DNA of 16,488 bases, from assembly GCA_031548325.1 (NCBI GenBank), contig JAVBRE010000106.1:1-16488 (forward strand), written 5' to 3'. The notes beneath the pieces were generated by a model, which saw only the letters and a program-made list of their open reading frames with translations, was not told where the DNA came from and ran no database searches. A program made the translations under genes and the position numbers. Source of the DNA: FLUQ01 sp031548325. GTDB taxonomy: Bacteria > Desulfobacterota > Desulfovibrionia > Desulfovibrionales > Desulfovibrionaceae. The number at the start of each line of letters is the position of its first letter. Positions within the stretch are counted from its first letter, which is position 1. This document shows positions 1-5,751 of this stretch, one piece after another.

Positions 1-434
1 TGCAGAAGAAAATGTTCATGACCCAGATGATGATGAGCAAGGATGAGGTCAAGCGCGAGTATAAGGAAATGGAAGGCGACCCCTACATCAAGTCGCAGCG
101 TAAACAGCTGCACCAGGAAATGGTCATGAACAGCACGATACATCAGACACGCAAGGCTTCGGTGCTGGTCACCAACCCGACCAAGATCGCCGTGGCCCTC
201 TATTACAAAGAGGAAGAGACCCCCCTGCCGGTGATTTCCGCCATGGGGCAAGGCGCCGTGGCCAAAAAAATGCGCGAAGTGGCCGAAGAGGAGGGTATTC
301 CGATCATGGAAAACGTGCCCCTGGCCCGGAACTTGCTTGAACAGGGTGAAGTCCTGAACTATATCCCCTCGGACCTGATCCAGCCCGTGGCCGAAGTCAT
401 GCGCTGGGTGAACGAACTGACGAACCGGAGATGA
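1..434 (+). CDS. sctU: SctU (YscU/FlhB family) T3SS export-apparatus switch protein, 3' end
   Basis: Only the C-terminal 143 codons are visible; the frame is open through the left edge, so the N-terminal membrane domain lies outside. The fragment begins with the linker typical of YscU (MSKDEVKREYKEMEGDPYIKSQR), then the cytoplasmic autoprotease domain with ALYYKEEETPLPVI, then AEEEGIPIMENVPLARNLL and a C-terminal AEVMRWV. SctU sits in the inner membrane at the export gate. Its self-cleavage between Asn and Pro of the NPTH motif sets the switch from early to late substrates. Here the motif reads NPTK (174-185), so the His is replaced by Lys while the scissile Asn-Pro is kept. The next gene, sctW, starts 4 bases after the stop, with a GGAG ribosome site inside the sctU end, which implies one operon. 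Confidence 0.93.
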   Translation, partial: QKKMFMTQMMMSKDEVKREYKEMEGDPYIKSQRKQLHQEMVMNSTIHQTRKASVLVTNPTKIAVALYYKEEETPLPVISAMGQGAVAKKMREVAEEEGIPIMENVPLARNLLEQGEVLNYIPSDLIQPVAEVMRWVNELTNRR

Positions 435-438
435 CGAC

Positions 439-1554
439 ATGAGCCAGCGCATAGACGGACCTGCTTTCAGCCCCTCCGGCCAGACCCAGGGCCAGGAAGG
501 CGCTACCCAGACCGTAACCGGCAACTTTATGGGCGAAACCGTGAAGGTGGAGCAAGACCCCTTGTCGCTCATCGCCGACGCCTCGGAAGAGTTGACCTTC
601 AGCGCCGGGGAAGACGTGGAGCGCAAACTCTCCGAGCGCAAAGAGGGCAAGGACAAGGCCCGCGACCTTGAACGCATCATGTTCTACGTGGAAAAATGCG
701 AGGACATGAGCCAGAACGACCTGGAGCAGCTGATGAAGCAACTCCTGGCTATGAAAGGGGCTCGCCAGGCGGACATCATCAATCTGGTCAAGCAGGCTTT
801 CAAAGACCCCACCAACCAGCACGCCGCTCTTTCCTACGCTCAGGGCAAGCTTGACAGCCTGGAGTTGCCGACGGACCAGAAAGCCGCCCTGCAGGGCGCT
901 CTGGGCGGCGCCCTGGCCCAGCTTGAAAGCGAAAGCGGCCGGGCCATCAACGCAGGCTACAACGTGGCCGGCGTGGACGCGCCGGGCCTGGGCCTGCCGC
1001 CCTCGTCCCTGCGGGTTTTGTACCGCGACACGATCATTGACTTTGAAAGCTATGAAAAGACTTTTTCCTTCATGCTCGAAAAATTCGGACCCGACGAGTT
1101 TCCCAAGGCCGTGGATTACCTGATACGGGCTTTGGGCAACGACATGACGGCCATGACCCCGTCCAGCCCCAAACCGGCCCTCAAAGAAGTCATGGACGGA
1201 CTGTATATGGTGGAATCGCTGGGCACCCTGTACAAAGACGCAAGCGGCCTGCTGCGGGGCGTCGCCGAACGCCACGCCCCGCACGGCGCCACGGAACGCG
1301 CCGTCATCGACCCCCTGCTGCGCTACAAGGACATGCCCGTGCTCATGCCGCAGCAGGTGGCCCAGGATATGCCCTTTCTTGTTTCCGACGATCCGGGCCG
1401 GGACGCGGAAATGACCCAGGGCGTACGGGAACTGGCCCGCAAAATGCCGCACAAGCTCTATGCCGCGCCGGAAACGCGCCAGAACGTGCTGAACGCTTTC
1501 CAGGAACTGCTGGACAGCGCCGTGGACCGCGAAGAAGCGGCAATGGAGGAATAG
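439..1554 (+). CDS. sctW: SctW gatekeeper (YopN-TyeA fused, HrpJ-like)
   Basis: Encodes 371 aa. The length matches single-chain gatekeepers (InvE, MxiC) and a YopN plus TyeA fusion. Gatekeepers plug the export gate from the cytoplasm, block effectors until host contact, and order translocators before effectors. The N-terminal ~45 residues are polar and Gln/Thr-rich, as expected for a secretion signal. Residues ~45-185 form a helical HrpJ-like region. The C-terminus (RQNVLNAFQELLDSAVDREE) resembles the end of TyeA. It lies between sctU and a SycN-like chaperone gene, as in Ysc-type clusters. The start is supported by GGAG at 427-430. No frameshift separates the YopN-like and TyeA-like parts. 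The gatekeeper family is well supported by context plus the TyeA-like end; the N-terminal assignment rests on length and helical pattern. Confidence 0.85.
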   Translation: MSQRIDGPAFSPSGQTQGQEGATQTVTGNFMGETVKVEQDPLSLIADASEELTFSAGEDVERKLSERKEGKDKARDLERIMFYVEKCEDMSQNDLEQLMKQLLAMKGARQADIINLVKQAFKDPTNQHAALSYAQGKLDSLELPTDQKAALQGALGGALAQLESESGRAINAGYNVAGVDAPGLGLPPSSLRVLYRDTIIDFESYEKTFSFMLEKFGPDEFPKAVDYLIRALGNDMTAMTPSSPKPALKEVMDGLYMVESLGTLYKDASGLLRGVAERHAPHGATERAVIDPLLRYKDMPVLMPQQVAQDMPFLVSDDPGRDAEMTQGVRELARKMPHKLYAAPETRQNVLNAFQELLDSAVDREEAAMEE

Positions 1555-1555
1555 C

Positions 1556-1927
1556 ATGTCCCTGATCGATGCCACGCTGGCCGAGGTGGCCGCCAGTTTC
1601 CAACTGCCGTCCCTGTCTTTCAACCGCAACGGGGTCGCGGCCCTGCGCCTGGGGGAAAACGACCTTTTTTCCATTGAAAAGGTGGAAGATGGCGTGCTGC
1701 TCAGCCTGGCCCGCCCCCTGCCTCCGCACCGCGCGGGTCTTGCTGAAAAAGCCCTGCGCCTGTGCGGTCCGGACGGGGGGCTGCCCCTGCCGGTACGGCC
1801 GGGGCTGACCCGTGACAACCGTCTGGTTCTGATCGCGCATTTCAGCGAGCGGGAATTCACCCTGCCCGAAACCATGCGCTGCCTGTCCATGCTGCGCGAT
1901 GCGCACACGCGCATCGCGGGTTTGTAG
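1556..1927 (+). CDS. sycN: SycN-like chaperone of the gatekeeper
   Basis: Encodes 123 aa, the same length as Yersinia SycN. The C-terminal half (LPLPVRPGLTRDNRLVLIAHF, then SEREFTLP) lines up with SycN (LPLRAGWLGENQLVLFVSLDERSLTLP), and the N-terminus MSLIDATLAEVAASF matches the SycN first helix. In Yersinia, SycN pairs with YscB to bind the N-terminus of YopN and help hold it as a plug. The gene starts one base after the sctW stop, with its ribosome site (GGAGGA, 1545-1550) inside sctW, so the two are probably translationally coupled. No YscB-like gene is identifiable in the window; one of the CesT-like proteins might serve, or the partner may lie elsewhere. The SycN call rests on recalled sequence similarity and gene order. 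Confidence 0.82.
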   Translation: MSLIDATLAEVAASFQLPSLSFNRNGVAALRLGENDLFSIEKVEDGVLLSLARPLPPHRAGLAEKALRLCGPDGGLPLPVRPGLTRDNRLVLIAHFSEREFTLPETMRCLSMLRDAHTRIAGL

Positions 1928-1949
1928 TTTTTACTCGGGAGAGATAGCC

Positions 1950-3941
1950 ATGACCACCGTGACAAACGTCCACGTAGGCGGCCCCCAGTTGACGCAAGAA
2001 ACGCCCCCCACCGGCCCGACCGGGCAGACGGGACAAACGACCACAATACAGCCCCCGCCCCTGCGCACGCCGCAGGAAGTACTGGCCGAATCGAAGCAGA
2101 AATTTCCTCAAATGGATGAACTGGTGCTGCGCGGTCAGCATGGCATCCCCGGCTTTAGCCCCCAGCAACTGACCATGCTGGAACATTTCGCGCAGCGGCC
2201 CGTGCAGGGAATGGTCCCTGTGCTCATCGGCCAGGGAGCGAACATCAAAGTGGCGCTCATGCCCACCGCAGGAGTGCCCGGACCCGACCCCTCCCGGACT
2301 ATCCAGCAATACGTGCTGGAAGGCCAGGATCTGTATAACCGGATCATGGCCGGCGACATGCAAATTCCCCACGGCAAGGAAGAGGTGGCGAAAGTCATGT
2401 GGTTTCTGCAGGCTCTCGGCTCGGCCAAGGCTTCGGAATCCTCGGGCAATCATCCGCCTGCCCCTGCCCTGTTCAAGGAAGGTTCCTTCAGTGTCGAAGA
2501 CCCGGACCACAGGCTGGAACAATTCTTGTTCACGGCCAATTCTTACGAACGTTCCTCTTCCCACCTCTCGGAGTTCCAGAGCCAGCCGGGCTGCCACCCG
2601 CGCGGGGTGGACATCCGGGGCGTGCCCATGCCGAACGAGCGCAAGACCGTCATGTTCGCCCGCATGCCCGGTTCCACGGAAGTCAGGAACAGCCGGGACC
2701 CCAACATGGGCGACAAGGGCATGCTGTTCATCAAGATGGAACCGCACGGATGCCGGGGCTTTTCCACCGGGGGCACGGGCAGGACCGGCGAAGCCGGCGG
2801 ATTTTTCAAAAGTGTGAAGCGCTTTTTCGCCAACATCGCCGACACCCTCGGCCATGCCTTGGGCTTTACCCAGTCGCTGGGGCAGCGCCTGGGGCTCATC
2901 GCCATCGAGGGACAGAACAACCGCGAGCGCGTCCCGGGCGACGTGAAAAACACCTACAACGCCGTCAAGGAACAGGCGCAAACCCTGTCTTCGGCGCCGG
3001 GGCTGCAAGAACTGCCCCAGGCCCAGCGCGACGCCGTGACCATCCTGGCCCGTCGCTTCGACGACATTCTCGGCCAGGGCGCCCCTCTTTCCTCCACCGG
3101 CGGCATCCGGGTGATGGTACGCAACCTGGAAGAAGTCCAAAAGCAATACCTGGACATGCCGGAAAGCCTGCGCAATACGCCCGAGCTTACCGCCTTCGGC
3201 ACGCGCCTGAACGACGCCCTTGCCCTGCTGCGGGGGCACGGCGACCATCCGGAGCACCGCATCGGCAATGAAATCGTTCTGATGCAAAACGAAATGACAG
3301 TGGGCAATCCCGTGGTCACGCAACGGCCGAATCATGCCGTCAGCCGACAGGGCGGCCTGTCGCAGAACGAAAAAGAACTGATTCTCGCCGGATACCGGTA
3401 TATTGTGGCGGACATCGAAAACCACGACATGGTCGGGCAGTTTGAACTGGACGCGCCCCGTTGCACCTACCATATCGGCGTCAGCGGCCACGAGAGCACC
3501 TACGAACATGATCTTGAGGGAAGCAAGGCGGCCGTGCTCGCCCTGGCCGGCGGCAATCAGTGGGTAGCCAACATTCTGATGAGCATTGCCCATCAGAGCT
3601 TTGCCGAACCAATCACCAACGCCGCGTCGATGGAAATTGCCAAAAGCTTCCTGGGAGTCCTTATGTCCGGCAGTTCCGGCGATCTGCGCATCAGCAAAAT
3701 GCCCGACTCGCCGGACGGCAATCCTGTCTACCGTATCGGCTACACCACTGAAAAAATCATGGGGAACAATGAGGGAATACAGCCTATTATGGGACAGCCA
3801 GACCTTCGGGTCGACCGAGAACACAGTCCTTTCAAAGGTGAAATGTGGCTTGATCTTACCTTTTATCCCAACGGCGCGGTTGAGCCTTCTTTCGGCAAAG
3901 AACCGTCCTTTTCTTTCACTCTGACGCCCGAACAGGCATAG
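1950..3941 (+). CDS. Large candidate T3SS-secreted protein (effector-like, family not recognised)
   Basis: Encodes 663 aa. The chosen ATG has a clear ribosome site (GGGAGAGA, 1938-1945), 22 bases after the sycN stop. Residues 1-40 are Thr/Pro/Gln/Gly-rich (TGPTGQTGQTTTIQPPP) with no membrane segment, typical of a disordered T3SS signal. Residues ~275-330 hold a Gly-rich stretch followed by FFKSVKRFFANIADTLGHALGF, an amphipathic helix. Residues ~505-663 are predicted helix then strands: GGNQWVANILMSIAHQSF (from ~534), GNPVYRIGYTT, and MWLDLTFYPNGAVEPSF. This tail faintly resembles the end of the 825-aa protein encoded at 8778. I see no protease, phosphatase or ADP-ribosyltransferase motif. Two chaperone-like genes follow directly, which supports a secreted substrate. 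A T3SS structural or regulatory role is not excluded. Confidence 0.7.
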   Translation: MTTVTNVHVGGPQLTQETPPTGPTGQTGQTTTIQPPPLRTPQEVLAESKQKFPQMDELVLRGQHGIPGFSPQQLTMLEHFAQRPVQGMVPVLIGQGANIKVALMPTAGVPGPDPSRTIQQYVLEGQDLYNRIMAGDMQIPHGKEEVAKVMWFLQALGSAKASESSGNHPPAPALFKEGSFSVEDPDHRLEQFLFTANSYERSSSHLSEFQSQPGCHPRGVDIRGVPMPNERKTVMFARMPGSTEVRNSRDPNMGDKGMLFIKMEPHGCRGFSTGGTGRTGEAGGFFKSVKRFFANIADTLGHALGFTQSLGQRLGLIAIEGQNNRERVPGDVKNTYNAVKEQAQTLSSAPGLQELPQAQRDAVTILARRFDDILGQGAPLSSTGGIRVMVRNLEEVQKQYLDMPESLRNTPELTAFGTRLNDALALLRGHGDHPEHRIGNEIVLMQNEMTVGNPVVTQRPNHAVSRQGGLSQNEKELILAGYRYIVADIENHDMVGQFELDAPRCTYHIGVSGHESTYEHDLEGSKAAVLALAGGNQWVANILMSIAHQSFAEPITNAASMEIAKSFLGVLMSGSSGDLRISKMPDSPDGNPVYRIGYTTEKIMGNNEGIQPIMGQPDLRVDREHSPFKGEMWLDLTFYPNGAVEPSFGKEPSFSFTLTPEQA

Positions 3942-3950
3942 GAGCGGATC

Positions 3951-4391
3951 ATGACCCTGCGCGAACACGCTGACTCCCTCTTTGCCCTTCTGTCCTCGAA
4001 ACTGGGCGAAGGAAGCCTGAGTCTTGACAAAAACGGCCGCGCCCTTTTTTCTCTGGGCAACACCCAGTTTTTCGCCCACCTGATCGAAGAGACGGAAACT
4101 CTGCTGATCTCCGCCCTGGTGGAGCAGATGCCCCTCGGCCCCGCGCGCGAAGCCTGCCTGCGCGAGCTGGCCCAGGCCGACTTCAACTGGGGCGGCACGG
4201 GCGGAGGGACCATCGGCCTGGAACGGGAAACGGACCTGGTTTATCTGCACCAGCGTTTTTTCCTGCCCATGAACAGGCCGGAGGACTTTCCCGACCGCTT
4301 TGCCGAGCAGCTTCACCTGACGCGGCACTGGGCCGGAGTTTTGCGCCGGGCGGCCACGCCCGCCCTTGATACATCAGCCATGCGCGTATAA
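3951..4391 (+). CDS. CesT/SycE-like class I T3SS chaperone
   Basis: Encodes 146 aa of acidic, alpha/beta character. It has the class I chaperone layout: an N-terminal helix (LREHADSLFALLSSKL), strands including LSLDKNGRALFSL and FFAHLIEETETLLISALV, a helix (ACLRELAQADFNW), then the hallmark GGTGGGTIGLERETDLVYLHQRFFLP and a C-terminal helix. Such proteins form dimers in the cytoplasm, bind the N-terminal region of an effector and deliver it to the export ATPase. The ATG lies 9 bases after the stop of the 663-aa gene, with AGGAG at 3940-3944 overlapping that stop, so the two are likely coupled. The 663-aa protein is the natural client. Specificity is inferred from position only. Confidence 0.8.
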   Translation: MTLREHADSLFALLSSKLGEGSLSLDKNGRALFSLGNTQFFAHLIEETETLLISALVEQMPLGPAREACLRELAQADFNWGGTGGGTIGLERETDLVYLHQRFFLPMNRPEDFPDRFAEQLHLTRHWAGVLRRAATPALDTSAMRV

Positions 4392-4403
4392 GCTGGAGGC
4401 GCC

Positions 4404-4823
4404 ATGAACCACCGTACCGACGCGGACAAATTGATGGCCGCCCTTGCGGCCCGTATGGAAAACCCGGCCATCGCCCTGGACGACAAGGGCTGTTGCCTTG
4501 TCTCATTGAATGACAACGTGTTCGCCTTCAGTTTTGACGAAGAGCGGCAATGCCTGTTCATCCAGGCCCACGCGGGCAGCCTGCGCGAGGCCGACAACCC
4601 GGCCGCCGTTCTGGAAGCGATTCTGGAGGCCAACCACCTCTGGAGCGGCACTGCGGGCGGGGTGCTGGGGCTGGACGAACAGAGCGGGGAACTGGGGCTG
4701 GCTTACCGCCTTGACTTCCCCCTGCCGGGAGACGAATTTCCCGAGGCTCTGCTTTGCGAGCTGCTGCCGCACCTTGCCGGAGTGGCGGAATGGTGCCGGG
4801 ATCTTACGGCATTTTACGCTTGA
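4404..4823 (+). CDS. CesT/SycE-like class I T3SS chaperone, second of the pair
   Basis: Encodes 139 aa with the same layout as the preceding gene: helix (ADKLMAALAARM), strands (IALDDKGCCLVSL, VFAFSFDEERQCLFIQA), helix (VLEAILEANHLW), the signature SGTAGGVLGLDEQSGELGLAYRLDFPLP, and a C-terminal helix. The two are clearly diverged paralogues (shared W-x-G-T-x-G-G-x-x-G-L core). The start has CTGGAGG at 4393-4399, 12 bases after the previous stop. The pair may form a heterodimer on one cargo, as SycN/YscB do, or the second may serve a substrate encoded elsewhere. It is the last gene before the hairpin-rich spacer at 4824-4953. Confidence 0.78.
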   Translation: MNHRTDADKLMAALAARMENPAIALDDKGCCLVSLNDNVFAFSFDEERQCLFIQAHAGSLREADNPAAVLEAILEANHLWSGTAGGVLGLDEQSGELGLAYRLDFPLPGDEFPEALLCELLPHLAGVAEWCRDLTAFYA

Positions 4824-4837
4824 AATAGTCGCTTGAC

Positions 4838-4854
4838 GGCGAGCCAAGCTCGCC
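4838..4854. repeat. Short GC-rich hairpin after the chaperone pair
   Basis: A perfect 7-bp stem (GGCGAGC at 4838-4844, GCTCGCC at 4848-4854) with a 3-base loop, 15 bases after the chaperone stop. It has no T-run after it, so it is not a standard intrinsic terminator. It could protect the upstream mRNA 3' end or be part of the adjoining repeat. Confidence 0.6.
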
Positions 4855-4918
4855 TGCGCCTATTTCGCGGCAAGGATTTGCTGACAAATCCTTGCGAGCA
4901 TTTCAAGTGTGAAATGCT
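4855..4918 (-). repeat. REP-like intergenic element, copy A
   Basis: Contains two perfect adjacent hairpins: a 10-bp stem (4870-4879 with 4886-4895, loop of 6) and a 9-bp stem (4897-4905 with 4910-4918, loop of 4). Read on the minus strand, this stretch matches 8013-8106: the core of about 36 bases (GCAAGG, then GCAAATCC, then TGCCGCGAAA) has about 31 identities, and both copies have the AGCATTT/AAATGCT hairpin. The other copy carries an extra ~30 bases between the two parts. This looks like a dispersed palindromic intergenic repeat. Strand is given relative to copy B, taken as +. Confidence 0.7.
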
Positions 4919-4923
4919 ATAGC

Positions 4924-4938
4924 GCCCCCGCCGGGGGC
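4924..4938 (+). promoter_or_regulatory. GC hairpin directly upstream of the sctX ribosome site
   Basis: Perfect 6-bp all-GC stem (GCCCCC 4924-4929, GGGGGC 4933-4938) with a 3-base loop. It ends 3 bases before the AGAGG ribosome site (4942-4946) of sctX. It could restrain or stabilise translation initiation, or mark an RNA-processing boundary. Function is inference. Confidence 0.45.
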
Positions 4939-4953
4939 ATCAGAGGATAAACC

Positions 4954-5343
4954 ATGCCCAAAAGCGCCGGCATAGGTTTCAGCCCCAACGTGGGCATAGA
5001 AAAAATCATCGGCAGCGGAGAAGGTCCGGGGGCGTCCACCCTGCCCGCGTCCACCCGGGTTGTGCCCACCGACGCCATGACCAGCATGGAGGCGTTGCAC
5101 GAACTGTACGCCCCGGCCTGGGACAAGGCCATGCAGAATTTTTTGCGACCGCGCATCGACGCGCGCGAACTGCTCATCCCCGGCGTGTTCGCCGGACGCA
5201 TCCGCCAGGCCCGCAAAGATTTGCAGGACGCCGCCCGCAAAAACAAGTCGAAGCCTCTGCGCGACGCGGCCATTTTGCTGGAACAAGACGAAGAAATGAA
5301 AGAATTGCTCGACATATACCGCAACCTGCTGCTGCAAGGGTAA
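4954..5343 (+). CDS. sctX: SctX (YscX family) early secreted T3SS component
   Basis: Encodes 129 aa (YscX is 122). The N-terminus has GFSPNVGIEKI, matching the IGIEKL segment of YscX. The C-terminus (DAAILLEQDEEMKELLDIYRNLL) aligns with the YscX end (AAALLKCQQDDDRLLQIILNLL). YscX is found only in Ysc-like systems. It is exported early, is needed for secretion, and works with its chaperone YscY at the export gate SctV. Here sctX, sctY and sctV are consecutive, which supports all three calls. The ribosome site AGAGG (4942-4946) fits the chosen ATG. The gene follows a 130-bp spacer packed with hairpins, so its expression may be partly separate from the upstream genes. Confidence 0.88.
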   Translation: MPKSAGIGFSPNVGIEKIIGSGEGPGASTLPASTRVVPTDAMTSMEALHELYAPAWDKAMQNFLRPRIDARELLIPGVFAGRIRQARKDLQDAARKNKSKPLRDAAILLEQDEEMKELLDIYRNLLLQG

Positions 5344-5346
5344 GGC

Positions 5347-5736
5347 ATGCGCGAAAGTTCGCTGGAATCGCTGCTGCTTCTGGCCACCCTGTTCGTGGTC
5401 CACGAAAAGCACGCCAAGGCCCTGGCCCTGCTCGAAGGGCTGCGCGAGCTGGCCCCACGGGACGAGCGGGTGCTGCGCCTGCTCTGTCACAGTCTGGTCA
5501 TGGAAAAACGATACGAACGCGCCCTGGAATTGATTCAGGAACTGCCGTTCGCGGCTAAAGGCGGTCCGCAGAACCTGGACCTGGCCTGCGCGTTGCGCCT
5601 GAAAGCCTCCGCCCTGTGGGGGCTGGGCAGAAACCAGGAAGCCCGCGCGGCTTTGGAACAAAGCATCGCGGCTGTTTCCGGCGGCGCGGCGGACGAAGAG
5701 CCGCCCGCGGCCAAACGCTTCAGCCTGTTTCGTTAG
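5347..5736 (+). CDS. sctY: SctY (YscY family) TPR chaperone of SctX
   Basis: Encodes 129 aa (YscY is 114), all-helical with about three TPR-like repeats: LLLLATLFVVHEKHAKALALLEGLRELAP, then VLRLLCHSLVMEKRYERALELIQELPF, then ALRLKASALWGLGRNQEARAALEQSI. YscY-type proteins bind the C-terminal part of SctX in the cytoplasm and, with it, contact SctV. The C-terminal tail (~residues 112-129) is Glu/Pro/Ala-rich and probably disordered. The gene starts 3 bases after the sctX stop, so the pair is probably co-translated. TPR repeats alone could suit a translocator chaperone (SycD), but size and position between sctX and sctV favour SctY. Confidence 0.87.
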   Translation: MRESSLESLLLLATLFVVHEKHAKALALLEGLRELAPRDERVLRLLCHSLVMEKRYERALELIQELPFAAKGGPQNLDLACALRLKASALWGLGRNQEARAALEQSIAAVSGGAADEEPPAAKRFSLFR

Positions 5737-5751
5737 ATGTAAGGAGCCTCC

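Noticed and set aside
397..2046. Long open frame on the minus strand (549 codons) opposite sctW and sycN
   Set aside because: It is antisense to well-supported T3SS genes, has low-complexity composition and no recognisable domain. Long antisense frames are expected at this GC content.
1857..4328. 823-codon minus-strand open frame opposite the 663-aa gene
   Set aside because: Shadow of a gene with good ribosome site, operon spacing and cargo-like features; no start signal or domain of its own.
4868..4882. Sigma-54-like CGGCAAGGATTTGC before sctX
   Set aside because: The GG-to-GC spacing is 9 rather than 10 bases and the sequence is part of the repeat hairpin.
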